Positions 34,167 through 41,730 of a stretch of DNA of 64,000 nt are shown in pieces (position 1 is the stretch's first letter; every line of letters begins with the position of its first letter). Origin of the DNA: CAIVAT01 sp049317265 (GTDB lineage Bacteria > Bacteroidota > Bacteroidia > Bacteroidales > FEN-979); the NCBI GenBank assembly GCA_049317265.1, contig JBMOIP010000004.1:1-64000 (forward strand). The letters run 5' to 3'. The notes beneath the pieces are model-generated. The model had not been told where the DNA came from, ran no database searches, and worked only from the letters and a program-made list of their open reading frames with translations. A program made the translations under genes and the position numbers.

Positions 34167-35348
34167 TTAAATCTGCTCCAATGCCTGGCTCAGATCAGCA
34201 ATGATATCGTCAACCTCTTCGATACCAATCGAAAGGCGTACGAGTTCATCGGAAATTCCGCCCTCCTTTTTGGCGGCAGCAGATAACTTGCTGTGAGTCA
34301 TCGAAGCAGGATGCTGAATCAGTGTTTCAATTCCTCCAAGGGATACGGCGAGCACGCATAGCTGAACATTATCCATGAGCGTTTTTCCTGCCTTCAGTCC
34401 GCCCTTTAGTCCGAAACTCATCATAGCCCCAGGGCCCCGCATGAGTTTGGTTCCAAGTTCATACTGGGGATGTGACTTCAATCCCGGATATATGATCCAC
34501 TCCACCTTTGGGTGCGCTTCAAGGAAGAGCGCCACTTTCATTGAATTTTCCTGTGCACGGTCGATACGGATGCCAAGTGTTTTCAAGCCACGGCGGGTAA
34601 GGAATGCCTGGTGCGGATCCATATTGCATCCCATGGTTACCATGACAGGACGTACTTTTTTATAATCGGCCTCCGTTTTGGTTACAATGATTCCGCCAAC
34701 AATATCCGCATGGCCGTTGAGAAATTTCGTAAGCGAATGGAGCACGATATCAGCTCCGAGATCAAGGGGCGTTTGAAGATAAGGGCTGCAGAAGGTGTTG
34801 TCAACACAAACTGGTATGTTCAGTGCATGTGCAATTTCGCATATGGCCGGGATATCTGAAATCCCGATAGTGGGATTGGCAGGTGTCTCCAGGTAGATCA
34901 GCGCCGTATTTGGCCTGATGGCGGCCTTAACCTGTTCAAGATCAGTGGTATCAACATAGGTAGACTCCACGCCGAATTTGGCAAACGTTCCCTCAATAAT
35001 GCCACGGGCAGGTCCGTAAACTGCATTGTGGCTGAGAATGTGTTTTCCAGCCCCAAGATAGGCCATGTAAACCGTTGAAACTGCTCCCATCCCTGATGAA
35101 CATCCGATGCCATCATAGCCATGTTCCAGTGCCGCTATGGTTTTTTCAAGGTCGCGAACGGTGGGATTTCCGATACGGGTATAAATATAGCCATCACTTT
35201 CGCCTGCAAAACAGGCTGCACCGTCATCAGCACTTTTAAAAGCGAAAGTAGAAGTCTGGTAAATCGGTGTGATTACGCTACCCAAAGCGTCTTTCTGGCC
35301 GGTGCCGTGAACAAGTGTGGAGTTAAATCCGGATGGTTTGTGTTTCAT
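34167..35348 (-). CDS. Cys/Met-metabolism PLP-dependent enzyme (methionine gamma-lyase / cystathionine lyase family)
   Basis: 393 residues. The family is clear from YTRIGNPTVRDLEKTIAALE, GCSSGMGAVS and the PLP-lysine motif LHSLTKFLNGHADIVGG; the C-terminus has RLSIGIEEVDDIIADLSQAL. Members cleave or form the C-gamma or C-beta bonds of methionine, cystathionine or homocysteine. The active-site Cys of classical methionine gamma-lyases (YGCT in the loop) is replaced (YGPARG here), so the exact reaction is uncertain. It is a single gene between the patatin gene and a palindromic repeat cluster. Confidence 0.88.
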   Translation of the reverse strand: MKHKPSGFNSTLVHGTGQKDALGSVITPIYQTSTFAFKSADDGAACFAGESDGYIYTRIGNPTVRDLEKTIAALEHGYDGIGCSSGMGAVSTVYMAYLGAGKHILSHNAVYGPARGIIEGTFAKFGVESTYVDTTDLEQVKAAIRPNTALIYLETPANPTIGISDIPAICEIAHALNIPVCVDNTFCSPYLQTPLDLGADIVLHSLTKFLNGHADIVGGIIVTKTEADYKKVRPVMVTMGCNMDPHQAFLTRRGLKTLGIRIDRAQENSMKVALFLEAHPKVEWIIYPGLKSHPQYELGTKLMRGPGAMMSFGLKGGLKAGKTLMDNVQLCVLAVSLGGIETLIQHPASMTHSKLSAAAKKEGGISDELVRLSIGIEEVDDIIADLSQALEQI

Positions 35349-35400
35349 GATATCGTTAGGTTAGGGGTTGCGTGTGATTGATAGGATTATAATTAATTGC

Positions 35401-35528
35401 CGTAGAGACGCGGCATGCCGCGTCTGTACAAAAATAGCATGCCACGTCTGTACAAAAATAGCATGCCGCATCTATACATGGCCATGCCACGTCTGATTGG
35501 ATGGCCGCAGAGACGCGGCATGCCGCGA
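35401..35528. repeat. palindromic repeat cluster centred on GCATGC
   Basis: A perfect 20-bp palindrome (35406-35425, AGACGCGGCA and its complement) sits inside imperfect outer arms. Two truncated copies follow at a spacing of about 26 bp (GCATGCCACGTCTGTAC and GCATGCCGCATCTATAC), then further partial copies up to 35528. It occupies the whole gap between the PLP-enzyme start and the OsmC stop. Similar palindromes in Bacteroidota and cyanobacterial genomes behave as REP/MITE-like elements. Confidence 0.8.
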
Positions 35529-35530
35529 AT

Positions 35531-35932
35531 TTACGACGATGCACGGATAATGCTGATTTCATTTTCAATGGCCGGGTTCAGATGCCTTTTTACGGCACAC
35601 AGGGAGGCTGTTTTGATAACGGCTGCTTCATATTGCTCAGGAAAGCTTGCCGGAACATGAATCAGCAGGATGAACTTTACAATCATCTTTTGTCCCTGGT
35701 CATAAACATAATCCATGTTTAAACGGATTTCGGACGTATCTATACCGCGCTGTTCACAAAAACTTTTAACATAAATCCCGGCACAGGTTCCAAGGGAAGC
35801 TAAAAACATGTTGAAAGGTGTCGGAGCAGAATTGTCTCCGCCCGATTGGATTGTCTGATCAGTTTTCAACGTAAAACCGTCAATTACTGCATTCACCTTT
35901 TTATTACCGTCAAAAATTATATCAATGGGCAT
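35531..35932 (-). CDS. OsmC family protein
   Basis: 133 residues, the OsmC/Ohr fold. Features are an N-terminal beta sheet, NSAPTPFNMFLASLGTCAG with the first redox Cys, and SLCAVKRHL with the second. The short form without extra domains resembles the YhfA subgroup more than organic hydroperoxide reductase proper. A thiol-dependent peroxidase role is possible but not shown. The stop codon lies directly on the edge of the palindromic repeat cluster, and the promoter element lies 19 bp upstream. Confidence 0.88.
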   Translation of the reverse strand: MPIDIIFDGNKKVNAVIDGFTLKTDQTIQSGGDNSAPTPFNMFLASLGTCAGIYVKSFCEQRGIDTSEIRLNMDYVYDQGQKMIVKFILLIHVPASFPEQYEAAVIKTASLCAVKRHLNPAIENEISIIRASS

Positions 35933-35951
35933 GGTTGGATATTTTATTGGG

Positions 35952-35959
35952 CAAAGTTA
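35952..35959 (-). promoter_or_regulatory. -7 element (TAACTTTG) before osmC
   Basis: A TAnnTTTG match on the minus strand, 19 bp before the ATG at 35932. It is divergent from the sigma-factor promoter at 36028. Confidence 0.5.
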
Positions 35960-36027
35960 CGATATTATTGCAAATCGGTGCCAGCATTACCTGTTCTTCT
36001 CACTGCATTTTTATGCAATCATTTTTG

Positions 36028-36035
36028 TAGGTTTG
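36028..36035 (+). promoter_or_regulatory. -7 element (TAGGTTTG) before the ECF sigma gene
   Basis: A TAnnTTTG match, 13 bp before the ATG at 36049. This suggests expression from the housekeeping sigma factor; an additional autoregulated ECF promoter was not recognised. Confidence 0.5.
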
Positions 36036-36048
36036 CACCTGAAGAAAC

Positions 36049-36636
36049 ATGAAACGTTTGGAAACAGCAACCATCTCTGAAAAACGATATCCGGTAAGGA
36101 CCAGGGCTGACTTCGAGGCACTATTCAAGGCCAATTACAGCATGTTGTGTTCGTATGCAAACGGATTTCTGCACGATCTGGATGCTTCAGAAGAGGTTGT
36201 TCAGGAGGTCATGTTGAAGATTTGGACAGGTCGCGAAACCCTCACCATCGATTCTTCGGTAAAATCATACCTCTTCCGGGCGGTCCGTAACGGATGCATG
36301 AATGTTCTGAAACATCTCAACGTTCGGGAGGATTACCGGTCATACCAGAAAAACCAGCCCACTGAAAGCCAGCGTTCGCAGGAGGATGAGGTGATTGCTT
36401 CGGAACTTGAGCAGAAGATCAGGACAGCCATCGACAACTTGCCCGTTGAAAGGCGCAAGATCTTCATTATGAGCAGGTACGACGGCCTCACCTACAACCA
36501 GATATCCCAGGCACTTGGCATTTCGGTGAAAACGGTCGAGAACCAAATGGGAAATGCGCTTAAAACGCTACGGATTGAACTGGCCGACTACCTGCCCTGG
36601 ATTGTATTGTTTGCGTGGGAGATTTTTAAAAGTTGA
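36049..36636 (+). CDS. ECF RNA polymerase sigma factor, FecI type
   Basis: 195 residues. Region 2 (about 22-90: FEALFKANYSMLCSYANGFL, EEVVQEVMLKIW, KSYLFRAVRNGCMNVLKH) and region 4 (about 125-180: DNLPVERRKIFIMSRYDGLTYN with the QALGISVKTVENQMGNALKTL helix-turn-helix) are intact. It is expected to direct RNA polymerase to a small regulon when freed by the FecR partner encoded 150 bp downstream. A C-terminal hydrophobic end (LPWIVLFAWEIF) is usual in Bacteroidota FecI homologues. The stop codon runs into an 8-bp repeat array. Confidence 0.93.
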   Translation: MKRLETATISEKRYPVRTRADFEALFKANYSMLCSYANGFLHDLDASEEVVQEVMLKIWTGRETLTIDSSVKSYLFRAVRNGCMNVLKHLNVREDYRSYQKNQPTESQRSQEDEVIASELEQKIRTAIDNLPVERRKIFIMSRYDGLTYNQISQALGISVKTVENQMGNALKTLRIELADYLPWIVLFAWEIFKS

Positions 36637-36720
36637 CGGGCGGACGGGCGTACGGGCGGACGGGCGGACAAGTGGACAAGTGGACAAGTGGACAAGTGGA
36701 CGGGTGGACGGGTGGACGGG
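36635..36720. repeat. 8-bp tandem repeat, 10.75 units
   Basis: In order: GACGGGCG twice, TACGGGCG, GACGGGCG, GACAAGTG four times, GACGGGTG twice, GACGGG. Homogeneous blocks suggest stepwise duplication of octamers. It fills most of the gap between the sigma gene and fecR. Confidence 0.9.
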
Positions 36721-36786
36721 TTTGAGAGGGATTTTATGAATTGAGGATGGGGGTAAATGACTTCAGGGTTGTCAAGATAGTATAAC

Positions 36787-37833
36787 ATGAATCAAAACCA
36801 GGAAAATATCGACGAATATTTACTGCTTCAGTACTTGCTTGGAAAGGCGGATGAGAAATTAAGCGCTCAGATTCAGGAATGGTTACTGGCAGATAGCCGG
36901 AACAGTGAACAACTCGACCAGCTGGAATCGTTGTGGGTGGAGTCAGGCAAATTATCGCCTGTTCCCGTGGTGGTTGATGTGGAGGCTGCCTGGCAACGAA
37001 TGTCGAACCGGATTGATGTCGTGGCAGCAACTGACCATTCGTCGTACAAAGCTACGAAGGTACGCCCGCTCACAATGTACCATTATCTTGCGGGTATTGC
37101 AGCACTCCTTTTCCTGATTATTGGTTCATACATTATTTTCAGGCTGGTCAATCCGCCGGTGAATCAAGTTGAATTGGCAAGCAAACAGGAGATCGTTCAT
37201 AACACACTGCCAGACGGGTCACGGGTGACCCTGAACAAAAACTCAAAACTTCTCTATCCCATGGAATTTGGAATGGAGAACCGTGATGTATCCCTTACCG
37301 GTGAGGCATTTTTTGAAGTTCACCATGATAAAGCCCATCCGTTTATCGTTAAGGCCGGCGAGGCATCAGTGAAGGTCCTGGGAACATCCTTCAGTGTCAA
37401 AAATGTTCATGACGGAGCAGTTTCAGTGAATGTGAGTGAAGGTCACGTCATGTTTTTCACCATCGATAAACGGTCGGGTGACACTGTTTCGATCGTCCTT
37501 GAAGCAGGGGAAAGCGGCATCCTGAGAAAGGGTCAACAGAGACCGGAGAGGATAACAGAACCTTCTGCCGACACACACTACTGGGCAAATAATACCCTCG
37601 ATTTCAGGCGAACTCCCCTGTCGGAGGTCTTCTCTCTGCTTAACAAATATTATGGAGTTGAGGTCAGTGTCAGCGAATCTGAAATCATGAATTGCAAACT
37701 CACTGCATCATTTACGGATGAACCAGCTGAAAGAATTCTGAAGGTCATCTCTGAGTCCTTCAACCTGATGCTGGAGGGCAGTGGCAGTAAGTATCATTTA
37801 ACCGGGCATGGCTGTACCAATGAGAACAATTAG
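36787..37833 (+). CDS. FecR-family anti-sigma factor (DUF4974 C-terminus)
   Basis: 348 residues. A cytoplasmic N-terminal sigma-binding region (about 1-95), one membrane helix (about 101-120: LAGIAALLFLIIGSYIIF) and the periplasmic FecR domain (about 135-240: TLPDGSRVTLNKNSKLLYP, TGEAFFEVHHDKAHPFIV, VLGTSFSV) are followed by DUF4974 (about 265-340: LDFRRTPLSEVFSLLNKYYG). It would hold the sigma factor until an outer-membrane STN protein signals. The 3' end overlaps by 26 bp the next gene, which encodes such an STN protein, so coupling is strong. Confidence 0.93.
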   Translation: MNQNQENIDEYLLLQYLLGKADEKLSAQIQEWLLADSRNSEQLDQLESLWVESGKLSPVPVVVDVEAAWQRMSNRIDVVAATDHSSYKATKVRPLTMYHYLAGIAALLFLIIGSYIIFRLVNPPVNQVELASKQEIVHNTLPDGSRVTLNKNSKLLYPMEFGMENRDVSLTGEAFFEVHHDKAHPFIVKAGEASVKVLGTSFSVKNVHDGAVSVNVSEGHVMFFTIDKRSGDTVSIVLEAGESGILRKGQQRPERITEPSADTHYWANNTLDFRRTPLSEVFSLLNKYYGVEVSVSESEIMNCKLTASFTDEPAERILKVISESFNLMLEGSGSKYHLTGHGCTNENN

Positions 37834-39649
37834 ACGCTTGTTCCTTTTCCTCCTGGTTGCTGCCGGCAGCACCAACCTTTTTGCCCAAACAAAATTTCTT
37901 CACCGGAAAGTCACACTCGACATTCCGAATTGCAGCCTCGAAGTAGCCCTGCGCGAGATCGGCAAAGCAGGTCATTTCCGTTTCTCCTATGATGCCGACC
38001 AGATAAGGGACGACAGGAAAGTTCAACTGAAGGCCAACGATCTCCCCGTGAACAGTTTGTTGAAGGAGATTCTTGGCAATGAGGTATCTCCCAGGGAAGT
38101 CGGGAACCATGTAATCCTGATACGTAACAAATCTGCAGCAACAAAAAAAAGATCATTGCCTGAAATTGTGATCACCGGGACCATCCTACAGGCATCTTCC
38201 CGGTTCCCCCTCGGGGATGCCACCATTTATGAAATTGCCAGTAAAAAGTCAGCCATCTCAAATACAAATGGCCATTACAAACTGGTTATCCCTTCGGGAA
38301 GGAACATCAAAGGCCTTGCCTACTGCAAAACCGGTTTTGTTGATACCGTTATCTTCCCAAAGCAAGTCAGGGAAATTAAGCTGGACATCCTGCTCCGCTC
38401 ATCTGGGGAGAGCCTGTCGAGAATGGACATTATAAAAGGATCCGTTTCCAGAGCTGGCACCGACAGCATGCAACTTGTCAGGTGGCTTGTCCCGCACGAA
38501 ACAATGGTAAATTCGCAAAACCTGGAAGTCAGGTCTCCCAGGATGTTCCAGGCTTCCGTACTTCCCTATGTGGGCACCAACTGGAAGATCACCGGTTCGG
38601 TCACGAATAAAATTTCACTGAACCTGCTGGCAGGATACACCGGTGGATTGAACGGTGTTGAGGTTGGGGGTTTGCTGAATATCACTAAAAATTCCATCAA
38701 CGGGCTACAAATCGGGGGCCTTGGTAATATTGTAGGTGGAGATGGAAAAGGATGGCAGGTTGGAGGATTGTTCAATATTGACTTGAAAAAAGTCGACGGA
38801 GTACAATTCGGAGGGCTCTTCAATTATGTTCCGGATACCCTCCGCGGTATACAGGTTGCCGGTCTTGCCAACATTGTGCCCGGAAGGATCAAGGGCATAC
38901 AAATCGCCGGACTTACCAATATCGTCACGCACAATTGCGATGGCTGGCAGATTTCAGGATTGCTCAACCTCACTTTCTATGATGTAAAAAGGACGCAGAT
39001 TGCAGGTCTGGCAAATTATGGCAGAAATATTGACGGGGTGCAGGTAGCTGGACTGATCAATATCGCCCGAAGGCACAACAGCGGTTTGCAGCTTGCCGGT
39101 TTGGTAAACTATGCAACCATACTCAACGGCGTTCAGCTCGGAATCATCAACATTGCCAACACGGTTGAAAGAGGTGTACCGATCGGGCTTTTCAGTTACG
39201 TACAAAAGGGTTATCACCTGTTTGAACTATCCGGAAACGAAATTTTTTATGGTAACTTGTCATTTAAAACCGGGACCAGGACATTCTACAATTTTGTCCA
39301 GTTTGGCATTGGCAGCAGTTATAAACTGCAGGGCTCCTATGGTATTGGGACTATTTTCACGCTAAACAGGCGGCTATCGGCGAGCATCGACGCCTCAGCA
39401 GGGTTCGTGTACCATCCGGCCGACACCATATATCATGGCTTGCTCTTAAAATTCAACCCTTCCCTGGAATACCGGTTCGCCAAACACTTTGCCATGTTTG
39501 CCGGACCCGCCTACAATTGCTTCGTCTTTTCCAAAGGCAAACCCAGCGCTACTGCCAGGGGCCTCTCCACCTATGACTTCTATTTTAAATCCACCGAAAA
39601 CGCCTCGATCCAGATGTGGATTGGCGGCGTATTGGGCGTAAGATTCTGA
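37808..39649 (+). CDS. STN and carboxypeptidase-regulatory protein with twelve 16-residue LA_2272-like surface repeats
   Basis: 613 residues. Signal peptide (1-27); STN domain (about 33-105: VTLDIPNCSLEVALREIGKA), the fold that FecR-type regulators contact; a CarboxypepD_reg-like domain (about 120-197); a linker; then twelve tandem repeats of 15-17 residues (about 281-462, consensus GxQxxGLxNI, as in KGIQIAGLTNIV); then a closing beta region (FKTGTRTFYNF, GSYGIGTIF). No TonB-receptor plug or barrel is present. The repeats resemble the LA_2272 surface repeat family. The gene overlaps fecR by 26 bp. I infer an outer-membrane sensor for the sigma/FecR pair. An ATG four codons later (37820) is an alternative start. 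Confidence 0.82.
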   Translation: MAVPMRTIRRLFLFLLVAAGSTNLFAQTKFLHRKVTLDIPNCSLEVALREIGKAGHFRFSYDADQIRDDRKVQLKANDLPVNSLLKEILGNEVSPREVGNHVILIRNKSAATKKRSLPEIVITGTILQASSRFPLGDATIYEIASKKSAISNTNGHYKLVIPSGRNIKGLAYCKTGFVDTVIFPKQVREIKLDILLRSSGESLSRMDIIKGSVSRAGTDSMQLVRWLVPHETMVNSQNLEVRSPRMFQASVLPYVGTNWKITGSVTNKISLNLLAGYTGGLNGVEVGGLLNITKNSINGLQIGGLGNIVGGDGKGWQVGGLFNIDLKKVDGVQFGGLFNYVPDTLRGIQVAGLANIVPGRIKGIQIAGLTNIVTHNCDGWQISGLLNLTFYDVKRTQIAGLANYGRNIDGVQVAGLINIARRHNSGLQLAGLVNYATILNGVQLGIINIANTVERGVPIGLFSYVQKGYHLFELSGNEIFYGNLSFKTGTRTFYNFVQFGIGSSYKLQGSYGIGTIFTLNRRLSASIDASAGFVYHPADTIYHGLLLKFNPSLEYRFAKHFAMFAGPAYNCFVFSKGKPSATARGLSTYDFYFKSTENASIQMWIGGVLGVRF

Positions 39650-39727
39650 TTTTTTTAGATTTTTTTCTCTTCCGATAGGGGTCCCCCGTCTTTTAATTGT
39701 CATCAGATAAAACAAACACTTTAACTG

Positions 39728-40861
39728 ATGATACGAAAGACAAAAATGATTGCCGTTACTGCAATCGCCATGCTATTCATTGCATCGCTCCGCCTGGATG
39801 CGCAAGATTCAGCAACCATGAAAACCCGCACCTTTCAAATCGGGTTAATAACACCACTCAGCAGCAATGGTCTCGATTCCTGGAATAGAATAAACAAATT
39901 TTCCGTCAACTTCCTTGCAGGTTATGCCGGGGGCATCCGGGGTGTTGAATTTTCAGGACTTGGGAGTGTGTTAAAAAATGATCTCCGTGGAGCCCAGTTC
40001 TCCGGCTTGTTTAACATCGTGTCGGGCAAGGTCAATGGCGCACAGTTTGCAGGACTTATCAATATCAATGCCGGCAGAGTAAAAGGTTTCCAAACTTCAG
40101 GACTTTTAAACATCAATGCCGACACATCCTCGGGATTACAGCTTGGCGGCCTGCTCAACTTTGCTCCAGGTACAAGAGTCACCCAGTTAAGCGGTTTCTC
40201 AAATATTGTTTCCGGCAGCAATAAGGGATCGCAGGTAGCCGGATTTATCAATGTGGTTGCACAAAAGTGTTCCGGGGCACAGGTTGCAGGTTTTTTCAAC
40301 TATGCCGGGAAACTTAATGGTGTCCAGATCGGTTTCATCAACTATACAGACTCCCTCGAAAAGGGAGTTCCCATCGGGTTTCTCAGTTTCGTAAAGAATG
40401 GCTATTCTGCTTTGGAAATTGGCGCTACCGAAACGCTCTATGGCGTGATGAGTTTTAAAACCGGAACACGGCAGTTCTATAACATTCTCTCTGTTGGCGG
40501 AGGGAGCCGTGACGGACTCTCCCTGTTCGCCTGGGGATATGGGGTGGGCAGTTTCATCCCTGTTGGCAAAAAAGCAGGAATCTCCATTGACGTGATATCC
40601 TACCAGGTAAACGAAGGAGAGTGGTTCACCAACCAGCTCAACCTGCTGAATAAAATCAACCTTACCGCTTCATGGAAATTTGCGAATCACTTTTCCATAT
40701 TTGCCGGATTATCCTGGAATGCCACCGTTTCAGACATTACAGATGAATATGGCGATAAGGTTGTAAGGCACATAGCCCCCTGGTCGGTATTTGATGAAAC
40801 CTATGATGATCATATCAATGTTAAAATGTACCCGGGAATATCAGCAGGAATCAGGTTGTAA
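39728..40861 (+). CDS. second LA_2272-like surface-repeat protein
   Basis: 377 residues. Signal peptide (1-26, ending RLDAQ), a short beta lead-in (FSVNFLAGYAGGIRGVEF), then ten tandem 14-17-residue repeats (about 70-217; VNGAQFAGLININAGR, LRGAQFSGLFNIVSGK). The C-terminal part (LEKGVPIGFLSFVKNGY, FKTGTRQFYN) matches the upstream protein closely. It lacks the STN and carboxypeptidase-regulatory domains, so it is the bare repeat module. Tandem duplication from the upstream gene is likely. It is probably at the outer membrane; its function is unknown. Confidence 0.8.
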   Translation: MIRKTKMIAVTAIAMLFIASLRLDAQDSATMKTRTFQIGLITPLSSNGLDSWNRINKFSVNFLAGYAGGIRGVEFSGLGSVLKNDLRGAQFSGLFNIVSGKVNGAQFAGLININAGRVKGFQTSGLLNINADTSSGLQLGGLLNFAPGTRVTQLSGFSNIVSGSNKGSQVAGFINVVAQKCSGAQVAGFFNYAGKLNGVQIGFINYTDSLEKGVPIGFLSFVKNGYSALEIGATETLYGVMSFKTGTRQFYNILSVGGGSRDGLSLFAWGYGVGSFIPVGKKAGISIDVISYQVNEGEWFTNQLNLLNKINLTASWKFANHFSIFAGLSWNATVSDITDEYGDKVVRHIAPWSVFDETYDDHINVKMYPGISAGIRL

Positions 40862-40944
40862 GCGAATTCCCCGGTTATTTAGTCCAAAATTTTCTTAAAA
40901 AAGTTACCCAATTCAATAATCACAATTTCAAACCAATAACTATT

Positions 40945-41664
40945 ATGAAAACAAAAATGATTTTTATCGCCATCATGGCGCTTCTGACTGTCACACTCTT
41001 CACCTCCTGTGAAAAAATAAAAGGGAAAGGTGAAGTTATCACAGAAACACGCAGTTCCGGAACATTTACCAAAATAGGCCTGGACATGTCGGCAACTATT
41101 TACTTTACACAGGATGCAACCTACAGCCTCAGGGTCAGTGGCCAGGAGAATGTTCTCAGGGAAGTGGTCACCCAGGTTGAAGGTAACCAGCTGGTTGTGA
41201 AGTTAAAAAAAGGCGTGATCCTGGGAAGTCATGACCCCGTTACCGTATATATTTCAGCTCCCGACTTGGTCGGACTTGACGTAAGCGGTTCAGGCGACAT
41301 TTACAGTGATTCACCATGGAACCTGGATGAATTATCAACCACCATCAGCGGCAGCGGTAGCATCAACATCGCAATGCTGACCGCAAGACATATTAGCTCA
41401 TCCATCAGCGGATCAGGCAGTATCACAGTATCGTCCGGGACTATTACCAATGAAGATCTGAACATCAGTGGCAGCGGAACCATCGACCTTCGTGGTATCG
41501 GGGCCGAATCTGCCTATACAAGAACGAGCGGTTCGGGAACTACCTATGTGAAGGTAACCAGTCAGCTCGATGCAACCATTTCGGGAAGCGGGAATGTTTG
41601 GTATTACGGTACACCGGCCATCAACACGCATATTTCAGGTTCCGGAAGTGTTAAACACCTTTAG
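40945..41664 (+). CDS. GIN (DUF2807) domain lipoprotein
   Basis: 239 residues. The lipoprotein signal ends LFTSC with Cys22. The rest is a head-GIN/DUF2807 beta-helix domain with repeated S-G-S-G turns (LDVSGSGDIYSDSP, TTISGSGSINIA, SSISGSGSITVSSG, NISGSGTIDL, ATISGSGNVWYYG). Such proteins are frequent putative autotransporter-adhesin-like lipoproteins in Bacteroidota; their molecular role is unclear. It stands between the repeat-protein genes and a TonB receptor, all on one strand with gaps of 66-83 bp. Confidence 0.88.
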   Translation: MKTKMIFIAIMALLTVTLFTSCEKIKGKGEVITETRSSGTFTKIGLDMSATIYFTQDATYSLRVSGQENVLREVVTQVEGNQLVVKLKKGVILGSHDPVTVYISAPDLVGLDVSGSGDIYSDSPWNLDELSTTISGSGSINIAMLTARHISSSISGSGSITVSSGTITNEDLNISGSGTIDLRGIGAESAYTRTSGSGTTYVKVTSQLDATISGSGNVWYYGTPAINTHISGSGSVKHL

Positions 41665-41730
41665 ATAAAAAACCTGCAAAACAAGGTATATAACGTTAAT
41701 TCTCAATAGGATTCACCAAAAATAAAAAAA

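Noticed and set aside
35415..35660. Plus-strand open frame across the palindromic repeats into osmC
   Set aside because: Its protein is a translation of the repeat (MPRLYKNS units) plus antisense osmC; no family or signal.
36635..36720. Possible CRISPR array
   Set aside because: Units are 8 bp without spacers and no cas gene is near.
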